7,458 nucleotides of DNA from an uncultured Pseudorhodobacter sp. (GTDB lineage: Bacteria; Pseudomonadota; Alphaproteobacteria; Rhodobacterales; Rhodobacteraceae), in contig CAMFLG010000147.1 in assembly GCA_945957495.1 (NCBI GenBank), forward strand, positions 1 to 7,458. Reading direction: 5' to 3'. The notes under the pieces are model-generated. The model saw only the letters and a list, made by a program, of their open reading frames with translations, ran no database searches and was not told the DNA's origin. Both the position numbers and the translations under genes were made by a program. Positions 1-4,895 of the stretch are shown here, one piece after another. Position 1 is the first letter of the stretch, and each line of letters opens with the position of its first letter.

Positions 1-176
1 AGCAGGAACAGCCAGGCAAGCTGGATCGGCGTGAAGCCGAGACTGTTAAAGTGCAACAGCACCAGCATCCGCAACGCGCCGTCGGACAGCATGAAGGCCC
101 AGTAGGCCGCCGTGACGGCAGCATAGGCGCGGAGCGGGTTCGGCGGCGGGACGGCCGTGGTCACGGCTTCGGTCAC
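1..176 (-). CDS. arsJ: ArsJ, organoarsenical (1-arseno-3-phosphoglycerate) exporter, N-terminal part only
   Basis: This is the first 58 codons of an MFS-type membrane protein that continues past the left edge of the window. The translation has a short Pro-rich cytoplasmic lead and then a first membrane segment with the ArsJ-typical pattern AYWAFMLSDGALRMLVLLHF (residues about 24-43), followed by GFTPIQLAWLFL. In the known pathway ArsJ exports the unstable 1-arseno-3-phosphoglycerate made by a partner GAPDH, so arsenate leaves the cell without being reduced. The partner GAPDH lies immediately upstream. The GTG start (174-176) overlaps the GAPDH stop in a GTGA, which implies translational coupling. 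A run of G lies about 5 bases before the GTG and may serve as a weak ribosome binding site. A second in-frame GTG four codons later is a possible alternative start. The identification rests on only 58 residues plus context, but both agree well. Confidence 0.88.
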   Translation of the reverse strand, partial: MTEAVTTAVPPPNPLRAYAAVTAAYWAFMLSDGALRMLVLLHFNSLGFTPIQLAWLFL

Positions 177-1180
177 AGCGCCCCCGCGACCATTCGCGTG
201 ATGTCGGCGAGGCGGCAGGAATAGCCCCATTCATTGTCATACCATGCGTAGATTTTCACCTGCGTGCCGTTGATGACCATGGTCGACAGCGCATCGATAA
301 TGGATGACCGCGGATCGTTGGTGAAGTCGCATGACACCAGCGGGCGCGTCTCATACCCCAGAATGCCATTCAGCGGTCCCTCTGCGGCGGCCTTAAACAG
401 CGTGTTCACTTCCTCGACCGTGGTCGCCCGCTCCACCTCGAAGACGCAATCGGTCAGCGAGGCATTCAAGAGCGGCACCCGCACGGCGTGGCCGTTCAGA
501 CGGCCTTTGAGTTCGGGGTAGATCAGTGTAATCGCCGTGGCGCTGCCCGTCGTGGTCGGGATCAGGTTCAAGAGCGCCGACCGCGCGCGGCGCATGTCCT
601 TGGCGGGGCGATCCACGATAGTCTGCGTGTTGGTCACGTCATGGATCGTGGTGATCGATCCGTGGCGGATGCCAAGCGCCTCGTGGATCACCTTGACCAC
701 CGGGGCGAGGCAGTTCGTCGTGCAGGAGGCCGCTGTGACCAGAGTCTGCGAGCCATCGTAAAGGTGATGATTGACGCCATAGACCAGGTTGAGCGCGCCA
801 CCGTCCTTGACCGGGGCCGAGACGACAACCTTCTTGACCCCCGCCGAATAGTAAGGCGCCACCTTTGCGGCAGTCTTGAAGACCCCCGTGCAGTCGATGA
901 CCAGATCAACGCCCAGTTCCGCCAGCGGCAGTGCTTCGATAGTCTTCTCATGCGTCAGCCGGATTGTCTGGCCGTTCAGAACCAGTGCTCCTTCACCGGC
1001 CGCGACCGGCGTGCGCCAGCGCCCGTGGACGGAGTCGAATTCCATCAGCAGGGCATGCTGTTCAGCATCGCCGACGGGATCGTTTAGCAGCACGATCTCA
1101 CCGCCCGCACCCGTGTCGATCAAGTCGCGCAGGACAAGCTTTCCGATGCGGCCAAGGCCGTTAAGGGCGATACGAGTCAT
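173..1180 (-). CDS. Glyceraldehyde-3-phosphate dehydrogenase of the ArsJ arsenate-export pathway
   Basis: A 335-residue type I GAPDH of full family length. Seen in sequence: the N-terminal Rossmann motif NGLGRIGK (residues 7-14), the NAD-selecting Asp34 in LLNDP, the active-site SCTTNC with catalytic Cys153, His180 in TTIHDVTNTQ, Arg234 in VRVP, and the C-terminal YDNEWGYS (314-321). The protein departs from housekeeping GAPDH in the loop after His180 (DVTNTQTIVDRPAKDMRR) and in TGSATAI, where housekeeping enzymes usually have a TGAAKAV-type sequence with a Lys. In arsJ-linked enzymes arsenate replaces phosphate in the reaction, giving 1-arseno-3-phosphoglycerate in the cytoplasm for ArsJ to export. 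The gene sits 5 bases after the HTH-ArsC fusion and overlaps arsJ by 4 bases, so the three form one leftward operon. Its own ribosome site is weak (AAAGG about 10 bases before the ATG), which fits coupling. The GAPDH family call is near certain; the arsenate role follows from the arsJ neighbour. Confidence 0.95.
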   Translation of the reverse strand: MTRIALNGLGRIGKLVLRDLIDTGAGGEIVLLNDPVGDAEQHALLMEFDSVHGRWRTPVAAGEGALVLNGQTIRLTHEKTIEALPLAELGVDLVIDCTGVFKTAAKVAPYYSAGVKKVVVSAPVKDGGALNLVYGVNHHLYDGSQTLVTAASCTTNCLAPVVKVIHEALGIRHGSITTIHDVTNTQTIVDRPAKDMRRARSALLNLIPTTTGSATAITLIYPELKGRLNGHAVRVPLLNASLTDCVFEVERATTVEEVNTLFKAAAEGPLNGILGYETRPLVSCDFTNDPRSSIIDALSTMVINGTQVKIYAWYDNEWGYSCRLADITRMVAGAL

Positions 1181-1185
1181 GAAGG

Positions 1186-2040
1186 TCAGGCCTTTGCTTT
1201 GCTGTCAGTGCCGATAGCATCAACACGGGATTGGAGAGACATCCGGCTAAGCGACTCAAAAGGCAGCTCGACGAAGGTCATGATGCGCCGCCGCAGGCCA
1301 GCGTAGGTCTGGGCAAAGACAAGCGCCTTCTCTGCGTCCGTTCCCGTTGCTTTCACCGGGTCTGGCAAGCCCCAATGGCCGGTAATGGGCTGACCCGGCC
1401 AGGGCGGACATTCCTCGGCCGCAGCTGTGTCGCAAACAGTGAAGACGAAATCCATAACGATAGCGCCCGGCCGCTGGAACTCGGAGATGTGCTTGGACCG
1501 CAAGACAGAAGTGTCATGGCCGTTGCGCTTCAGGATTTCCAGAGCAAAGGGGTTCAACTCGGTGTTGGGGCGCGTTCCGGCGGAGAAGGCCTGGAACTTA
1601 CCCTTGCCCAGATCGCGGAGCAGTGCCTCGGCAAAGATCGAGCGGGCCGAGTTGCCTGAGCAGATAAAAAGTACGTCGAAGTCGGTGTCGGGGATATTCG
1701 GGTCCATTTTGGCGGCGTCCTTTGGGGCGGAGAGCAAGGGGGCAAGAAGATCGGGCCGGGCACGACCCACATCGAGGGCGAGGTAGCCGATCAATCCTTC
1801 GGTCGTGTCGAGATCGACGGCGTAGTAGAGGGATCGGCCGACCCGGGTGACCTGGACGAGGCCCGATGCGGTCAGATCTGCCAGGTGGTGGGACAGCGTG
1901 TTTTGTTTCATCCCGAGCGCCTCGGCGATCTCAGTCGGCCGCACGCCCTGCGGGGCAAAGCGCATCAAGAGACGAAAGACAGCCATCCGACCGGGATGGC
2001 CGAGTGTGGCGAAGGCATGGGCGGCGCGATTCTGTTCCAT
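1186..2040 (-). CDS. ArsR-type HTH regulator fused to LMW-phosphatase-type arsenate reductase
   Basis: A 284-residue two-domain protein. Residues 1-100 are a winged helix of the ArsR type (LGHPGRMAVFRLL, recognition region MKQNTLSHHLADLTASGLV, wing VGRSLYYAVD). Residues 113-265 are a thioredoxin-coupled, LMW-PTP-fold arsenate reductase. The reductase has the P-loop CSGNSAR with nucleophile Cys127 and Arg133, the redox pair Cys203 and Cys211 (TVCDTAAAEECP), and the general-acid Asp227 in LPDP. It should reduce arsenate to arsenite with thioredoxin. The HTH half contains no cysteine at all, so it cannot bind arsenite the classical way. The ATG at 2038-2040 has only GGGA about 4 bases upstream and lies at the edge of a dyad. 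It is the first gene of the leftward operon with GAPDH and arsJ and is divergent from the second arsR. An internal ATG at Met112 could give a free reductase. Such fusions are known from some alphaproteobacteria. I leave the symbol blank because neither arsR nor arsC alone describes it. Confidence 0.93.
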   Translation of the reverse strand: MEQNRAAHAFATLGHPGRMAVFRLLMRFAPQGVRPTEIAEALGMKQNTLSHHLADLTASGLVQVTRVGRSLYYAVDLDTTEGLIGYLALDVGRARPDLLAPLLSAPKDAAKMDPNIPDTDFDVLFICSGNSARSIFAEALLRDLGKGKFQAFSAGTRPNTELNPFALEILKRNGHDTSVLRSKHISEFQRPGAIVMDFVFTVCDTAAAEECPPWPGQPITGHWGLPDPVKATGTDAEKALVFAQTYAGLRRRIMTFVELPFESLSRMSLQSRVDAIGTDSKAKA

Positions 2041-2060
2041 ATTTCCCGATTAAAGGAATT
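2041..2060. promoter_or_regulatory. Imperfect dyad at the start of the HTH-ArsC gene (candidate operator)
   Basis: ATTTCC (2041-2046) and GGAATT (2055-2060) form an inverted repeat with 5 of 6 pairs matching and an 8-base AT-rich centre. The dyad touches the ATG of the HTH-ArsC gene and encloses the best candidate -10 box for that gene. A repressor bound here would block both promoter and start codon, which fits autoregulation by an ArsR-type protein. This is inferred from position and symmetry only. Confidence 0.35.
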
Positions 2061-2076
2061 AAATGGGTGCGTCCAA
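2049..2076 (-). promoter_or_regulatory. Candidate -35/-10 promoter for the leftward HTH-ArsC / GAPDH / arsJ operon
   Basis: On the minus strand TTGGAC (2076-2071) and TTTAAT (2054-2049, five of six matches to TATAAT) are separated by 16 bases. Transcription would begin within a few bases of the ATG at 2040, giving a leaderless or nearly leaderless message. That is consistent with the poor ribosome site. The -35 match is weak (3 of 6). Confidence 0.3.
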
Positions 2077-2116
2077 TGAAGGTTTGATGACAACCCGGGT
2101 CGAAATGCGAGCCTGA

Positions 2117-2130
2117 TTGATCCAGATCAC
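2117..2130. promoter_or_regulatory. FNR/FnrL-like binding site
   Basis: TTGAT-CCAG-ATCAC matches the CRP/FNR-family consensus TTGAT-N4-ATCAA at 9 of 10 defined positions. It is centred at about 2123.5, between the divergent HTH-ArsC and arsR genes, 57 bases before the arsR ATG. In alphaproteobacteria this motif is recognised by the oxygen sensor FnrL and its relatives. The placement would suit activation of the rightward cassette, whose start site I cannot fix. Binding is inference. Confidence 0.45.
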
Positions 2131-2148
2131 TGCGGACATTGCCCGCTT

Positions 2149-2164
2149 ATGCGCAGATGCGCAT
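2149..2164. promoter_or_regulatory. Perfect 7-base inverted repeat, candidate ArsR operator of the rightward cassette
   Basis: ATGCGCA (2149-2155) and TGCGCAT (2158-2164) are perfect inverted arms around a GA spacer. The 16-base palindrome lies just before the ribosome site of the arsR gene starting at 2181, where a self-repressing ArsR dimer would be expected to bind. Two in-frame ATG triplets lie in or at its edge (2157 and 2163), but the position as an operator argues that the true start is downstream at 2181. Confidence 0.5.
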
Positions 2165-2169
2165 GAAGT

Positions 2170-2173
2170 GGAG
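2170..2173 (+). promoter_or_regulatory. Ribosome binding site fixing the start of the second arsR
   Basis: GGAG within AAGTGGAG lies 7 bases before the ATG at 2181. The earlier in-frame starts (TTG 2139, ATG 2157, ATG 2163) have no comparable site and fall in or beside the dyad, so 2181 is preferred. Confidence 0.6.
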
Positions 2174-2180
2174 TTCCCTG

Positions 2181-2456
2181 ATGATCGTCTCCGTCCTTTC
2201 CGCCCTTGCCGAGCCAACCCGTCTTGAGGCGATGCGTCTCCTGTCTGATGGCTCGGAACACTGCGTCTGCGAGCTGATGCGCAAGTTGGGCGCGACGCAA
2301 AGCCGGATGTCGAGGCACATGCAGGTGCTCAAGCAAGCCGGGCTGGTGGTAGACAGGCGCGATGCGCAATGGGTGCGCTACCGGGTCAGGCCCGATCTGC
2401 CGCCGCATCTAAAGGCCCTGCTGGCAGCTGCCTTGGTCGAAGAGGTGATGGCGTGA
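2181..2456 (+). CDS. arsR: ArsR-family arsenite-responsive repressor with classical CxC sensor
   Basis: A 91-residue winged-helix repressor. It contains the helix ALAEPTRLEAMRLL, the arsenite-binding signature EHCVCEL (Cys28 and Cys30, the ELCVCDL box of classical ArsR), the recognition helix region TQSRMSRHMQVLKQAGLV and the wing RRDAQWVRYRV. Proteins with this box release DNA when As(III) or Sb(III) binds the cysteines. It is probably autoregulatory through the dyad at 2149-2164 and heads the rightward five-gene cassette. Its stop overlaps the GTG of the permease gene in GTGA, so the two are translationally coupled. The start at 2181 is chosen for the GGAG site 7 bases upstream; starting at 2163 would add six residues. 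It is a little shorter than many ArsR proteins but contains the whole HTH and sensor. Confidence 0.93.
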   Translation: MIVSVLSALAEPTRLEAMRLLSDGSEHCVCELMRKLGATQSRMSRHMQVLKQAGLVVDRRDAQWVRYRVRPDLPPHLKALLAAALVEEVMA

Positions 2457-3451
2457 ATGTCTTCACCTGGATGAACGACCAACTCTTGCGGATGCAGTGG
2501 CTGTCCGACCTTGTGACAGCCGGGGTGCAGGCGGTCGGGCTGGACCCGGCCTCGCGCATCGGCGGCTCGGTGCAGTTCTTTGTCTACGACGTCATCAAGA
2601 TTTTCATCCTTCTTTCAGTGCTGATCTTCGCCATTTCTTACGTGCAAAGCTATTTCCCACCGGAACGGACGCGGCGCATCCTTGGCGGGCGGTCGGGGAT
2701 CGGCGCAAACATCCTTGGCGCACTATTGGGAACCATCACGCCGTTCTGCTCCTGCTCATCCATCCCGCTGTTCATCGGCTTTACCGCAGCCGGTCTCCCG
2801 CTTGGGGTGACGTTCTCATTCCTGATTTCTTCACCGCTCGTGGACATGGCCTCAGTCATTCTGCTGGCCTCGATCTTCAGCTGGCCCATCGCGTTGGCCT
2901 ATGTGGGGGTCGGTCTATTGGTTGCGATCATCGGTGGTACGATCATTGGCAAGCTGGGGATGGAAGATCAGGTCGCCGCCTTCGTGCGCAACGTGCCGGT
3001 CACGGACGCAGACGAAACCCTGAGCCGGGCTGAGCGCGTGGTATTCGCCCGCAACCAGGTTCTCGATATCATCCACAAGGTCTGGCCCTATGTGCTGATC
3101 GGGGTCGGCATTGGTGCGGCCATCCACAACTGGGTTCCAGCGGAAGCCATCGGGGCGCTGCTCGGGCAGGACAAGTGGTGGGCAGTGCCGGTCGCCACCT
3201 TGGTGGGCATCCCCATGTACGCCGACATCTTCGGCACCCTGCCGATTGCCGAGGCACTGGTGGGCAAAGGCGTGGGCCTTGGCACCGTGCTGGCCTTCAT
3301 GATGGCGGTGACGGCGCTGTCGCTGCCCTCGCTCATCATGCTCAAGCGCGTGGTCAAGCTGCCGCTGCTGGCCACCTTCACCGGGGTGGTGACGGTGGGC
3401 ATCCTGACCATCGGCTTCACCTTCAACGCTATCACCCACTGGTTCATCTGA
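2453..3451 (+). CDS. DUF318 / ArsP-type permease (possible organoarsenical or metalloid exporter)
   Basis: A 332-residue polytopic inner-membrane protein of the PF03773 (DUF318) permease family. The GTG start overlaps the arsR stop (GTGA) and has AGAGG 7 bases upstream; an ATG at 2471 is the alternative. It has a hydrophobic segment at about 42-65. The family signature TPFCSCSSIPLFIGF (96-110) carries a CxC pair, Cys99 and Cys101, and is followed by the FSFLISSPLVD stretch. A polar cytoplasmic-type loop spans about 165-205. The second-half motif GIPMYADIFGTLPIAEAL is at 252-269. ArsP, a member of this family, exports trivalent methyl- and aryl-arsenicals, while other members are uncharacterised or linked to metals. 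The ArsR upstream and arsH nearby favour an arsenical substrate. The CxC pair may bind a soft thiophilic ligand. The gene is followed after 11 bases by a small CxxC protein, a common partnership for this subfamily. I leave the symbol blank because the substrate is uncertain. Confidence 0.88.
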   Translation: MNVFTWMNDQLLRMQWLSDLVTAGVQAVGLDPASRIGGSVQFFVYDVIKIFILLSVLIFAISYVQSYFPPERTRRILGGRSGIGANILGALLGTITPFCSCSSIPLFIGFTAAGLPLGVTFSFLISSPLVDMASVILLASIFSWPIALAYVGVGLLVAIIGGTIIGKLGMEDQVAAFVRNVPVTDADETLSRAERVVFARNQVLDIIHKVWPYVLIGVGIGAAIHNWVPAEAIGALLGQDKWWAVPVATLVGIPMYADIFGTLPIAEALVGKGVGLGTVLAFMMAVTALSLPSLIMLKRVVKLPLLATFTGVVTVGILTIGFTFNAITHWFI

Positions 3452-3462
3452 AAGGACAGATC

Positions 3463-3690
3463 ATGATCATCAAGATCCTCGGCTCAGGCTGCAAGAAATG
3501 CGTGACATTAGGAGAGAACGCCAAGGCCGCAGCCGATGCCGCAGGCAAGGATGCCCAGATCGTCAAGGTCACCGACTTTGCTGAAATTGCGGCCTACGGC
3601 ATCATGTCCACGCCCGGCCTGGTCGTGGATGAAAAGGTGCTGTCGGCGGGCAAGGTGCTGACCGCCGAAGAAATCGGGCGCCTGCTGTGA
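3463..3690 (+). CDS. Small thioredoxin-fold redox-active disulfide protein (TM0996/MTH895 type)
   Basis: A 75-residue single-domain protein with the compact thioredoxin fold. Beta strand MIIKILGSG leads into the active site CKKC (Cys10 and Cys13) and a helix, then strand AQIVKVTDF, then a cis-proline loop MSTPGLVVDEKV with Pro51. No signal peptide is visible, so it is cytoplasmic. The ATG at 3463 has AAAGGA 6 bases upstream, which supports this start over longer in-frame extensions into the permease gene. Members of this family are often encoded next to DUF318 permeases. Their exact job is not established; a thiol relay or a metal(loid) chaperone to the permease are the obvious ideas. Its stop overlaps the GTG of the OsmC gene (GTGA), so the two are translationally coupled. 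Identification of the fold is firm; the function is inferred. Confidence 0.9.
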   Translation: MIIKILGSGCKKCVTLGENAKAAADAAGKDAQIVKVTDFAEIAAYGIMSTPGLVVDEKVLSAGKVLTAEEIGRLL

Positions 3691-4091
3691 CGGAGTATCG
3701 CGTCTCCGCCCGCCGCATCGACAGCCACGGCAGCCTTGTGGTGGCCAAGGACGCCGAGGTGGTGCTCGACACCGACATGGCAGGGCGGCGCGATGCAATG
3801 AACCCGGTGGAACTGCTGCTGTCTGCCCTTGCCGCCTGCATGCTGAAGGGGATCGAGCGGGTGACGCCGATGCTGTCGTTCCAGCTGGACGGCGCGGAGG
3901 TGCAACTGGAAGCGATCCGCCAGGATGCGCCACCCAAGCTGACGCTGATCCGCTATAAGATCACGATTGACAGCGCCGAGACGGATCAGCGGCTGGACCT
4001 CTTGCATCGCAACATCCTGAAATACGGCACCATCTCGAACACTCTGTCATCAGCCGTGCCGCTCGAGGGAAGCCTGCGCCGCAAGGTGTGA
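3687..4091 (+). CDS. OsmC-family protein with a single cysteine
   Basis: A 134-residue protein with the OsmC/Ohr fold. An N-terminal strand region (RVSARRIDSHGSLVVAKDAEVVLDTD) precedes the central helix NPVELLLSALAACMLKGIERV, where Cys51 occupies the usual peroxidatic position. The C-terminal region is LLHRNILKYGTISNTLSSAVPLE. Peroxidatic Ohr/OsmC enzymes have a second, resolving cysteine in this last region, normally followed by Pro-Val; here it reads GTISNTL with no cysteine. It is therefore unlikely to be a standard two-cysteine hydroperoxide reductase. A thiol-binding role, or a reaction resolved by another thiol protein such as the adjacent CKKC protein, is possible. The GTG start overlaps the stop of the thioredoxin-like gene by 4 bases and has only a weak ribosome site, so it is probably translated by coupling. 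No signal peptide is seen. The family call is good; the biochemical role in an arsenic cassette is unknown. Confidence 0.87.
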   Translation: MTEYRVSARRIDSHGSLVVAKDAEVVLDTDMAGRRDAMNPVELLLSALAACMLKGIERVTPMLSFQLDGAEVQLEAIRQDAPPKLTLIRYKITIDSAETDQRLDLLHRNILKYGTISNTLSSAVPLEGSLRRKV

Positions 4092-4112
4092 CAGATTCAT
4101 TTGGGGGTAGCC

Positions 4113-4895
4113 ATGGTCGGATGGCCGCGGATCGTATTGGCTGGGGCGGCCGTCGGCATTGTTGGTGGGCTGATCGGCCTCGGCGGGGCAGAGTTCCGCC
4201 TGCCACTCCTGATCGGCCTTTTCGGCTTTGCCGCTTTGGAAGCTGTGATCCTGAACAAGGCCACCAGTCTGATCGTGGTGGCCACAGCGCTGCCGTTTCG
4301 GGCGGGAACCGTGCCACTGCATCATGTGCTGGCCGAATGGCCGACCATCCTGAACCTGCTGACGGGAAGCCTTCTTGGCGCATGGATCGGCGCCGGGCTG
4401 GCTGTCCGGATGAAATCCCGCACCCTATATCGTGTGTTGGCAGTGCTTCTGGTCCTGATCGCGGCAGTTCTAGCGCTCAGCCACAGCACGACCTTGTCGC
4501 CCGCTGCTCTTGTCACCGGACCTGCGCAGATCGTCGCGGGACTTGTCGCAGGGTTCGGCATCGGCATCGTAGCTTCGCTGATGGGCGTCGCGGGGGGTGA
4601 GTTGCTGATCCCAACGCTGGTCCTTCTGTTCGGGACCGACCTGAAACTTGCGGGCAGTCTTTCGCTGGCCATCAGCCTGCCCACGATGCTGGTCGGGTTC
4701 GCCCGCTACAGTCGGGACGACAGCTTCACGGTCCTGTCACGCAACCGGGCCTTTGTGCTTCTTATGGCTTTGGGGTCAGTGATCGGCGTCGCCATCGGCG
4801 GCCAGCTTCTGGGGATCGTACCCGAAGTCGCGCTGCTGCCGGTGCTGGTCGCCATCCTGCTGGTCTCATCCGTCAAGGTCTGGCGTCATGGCTAG
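4113..4895 (+). CDS. TauE/SafE-family membrane transporter (sulfite/anion exporter family)
   Basis: A 260-residue membrane protein of the TauE/SafE family (PF01925) with about eight hydrophobic segments. It shows the family's two-fold internal repeat: AGAAVGIVGGLIGLGGAEFRLPLLI near residues 10-34 and VAGFGIGIVASLMGVAGGELLIPTLV near 145-170, each followed by a matching segment (LNKATSLIVV and AGSLSLAISL). Characterised relatives export sulfite or organosulfur anions, but most members are uncharacterised. The ATG at 4113 has GGGGG 5 bases upstream; an in-frame TTG at 4101 would add four residues. It follows the OsmC gene after 21 bases and ends the rightward cassette. Its last 30 bases overlap the antisense end of arsH, leaving no room for a separate terminator. 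Placement behind ArsR, a permease and thiol proteins suggests removal of a sulfur- or arsenic-containing anion, which is inference only. Confidence 0.87.
   Translation: MVGWPRIVLAGAAVGIVGGLIGLGGAEFRLPLLIGLFGFAALEAVILNKATSLIVVATALPFRAGTVPLHHVLAEWPTILNLLTGSLLGAWIGAGLAVRMKSRTLYRVLAVLLVLIAAVLALSHSTTLSPAALVTGPAQIVAGLVAGFGIGIVASLMGVAGGELLIPTLVLLFGTDLKLAGSLSLAISLPTMLVGFARYSRDDSFTVLSRNRAFVLLMALGSVIGVAIGGQLLGIVPEVALLPVLVAILLVSSVKVWRHG

Noticed and set aside
488..1087. 199-codon open frame on the plus strand
   Set aside because: It lies wholly antisense to the GAPDH gene, its translation is Arg/Asp/Gln-rich without recognisable motifs, and such shadow frames are common in GC-rich genes.
2093..2100. 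8-base palindrome ACCCGGGT in the divergent region
   Set aside because: It is too short and GC-rich to separate from chance; no second copy or promoter relation was seen.
2139..2180. N-terminal extension of the second arsR from TTG 2139, ATG 2157 or ATG 2163
   Set aside because: The region carries the perfect palindrome, lacks a ribosome site for these starts, and the added residues do not belong to the conserved ArsR fold.
2915..3439. 174-codon minus-strand frame rich in His, Gln and Gly
   Set aside because: It is the antisense reading of the permease membrane segments; the His-rich look comes from GTG, ATG and CTG codons read in reverse, not from a metal-binding protein.
4088..4600. 170-codon plus-strand frame with many Arg and Cys codons
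   Set aside because: It is an out-of-frame reading of the TauE/SafE gene, with no motif and no ribosome site.
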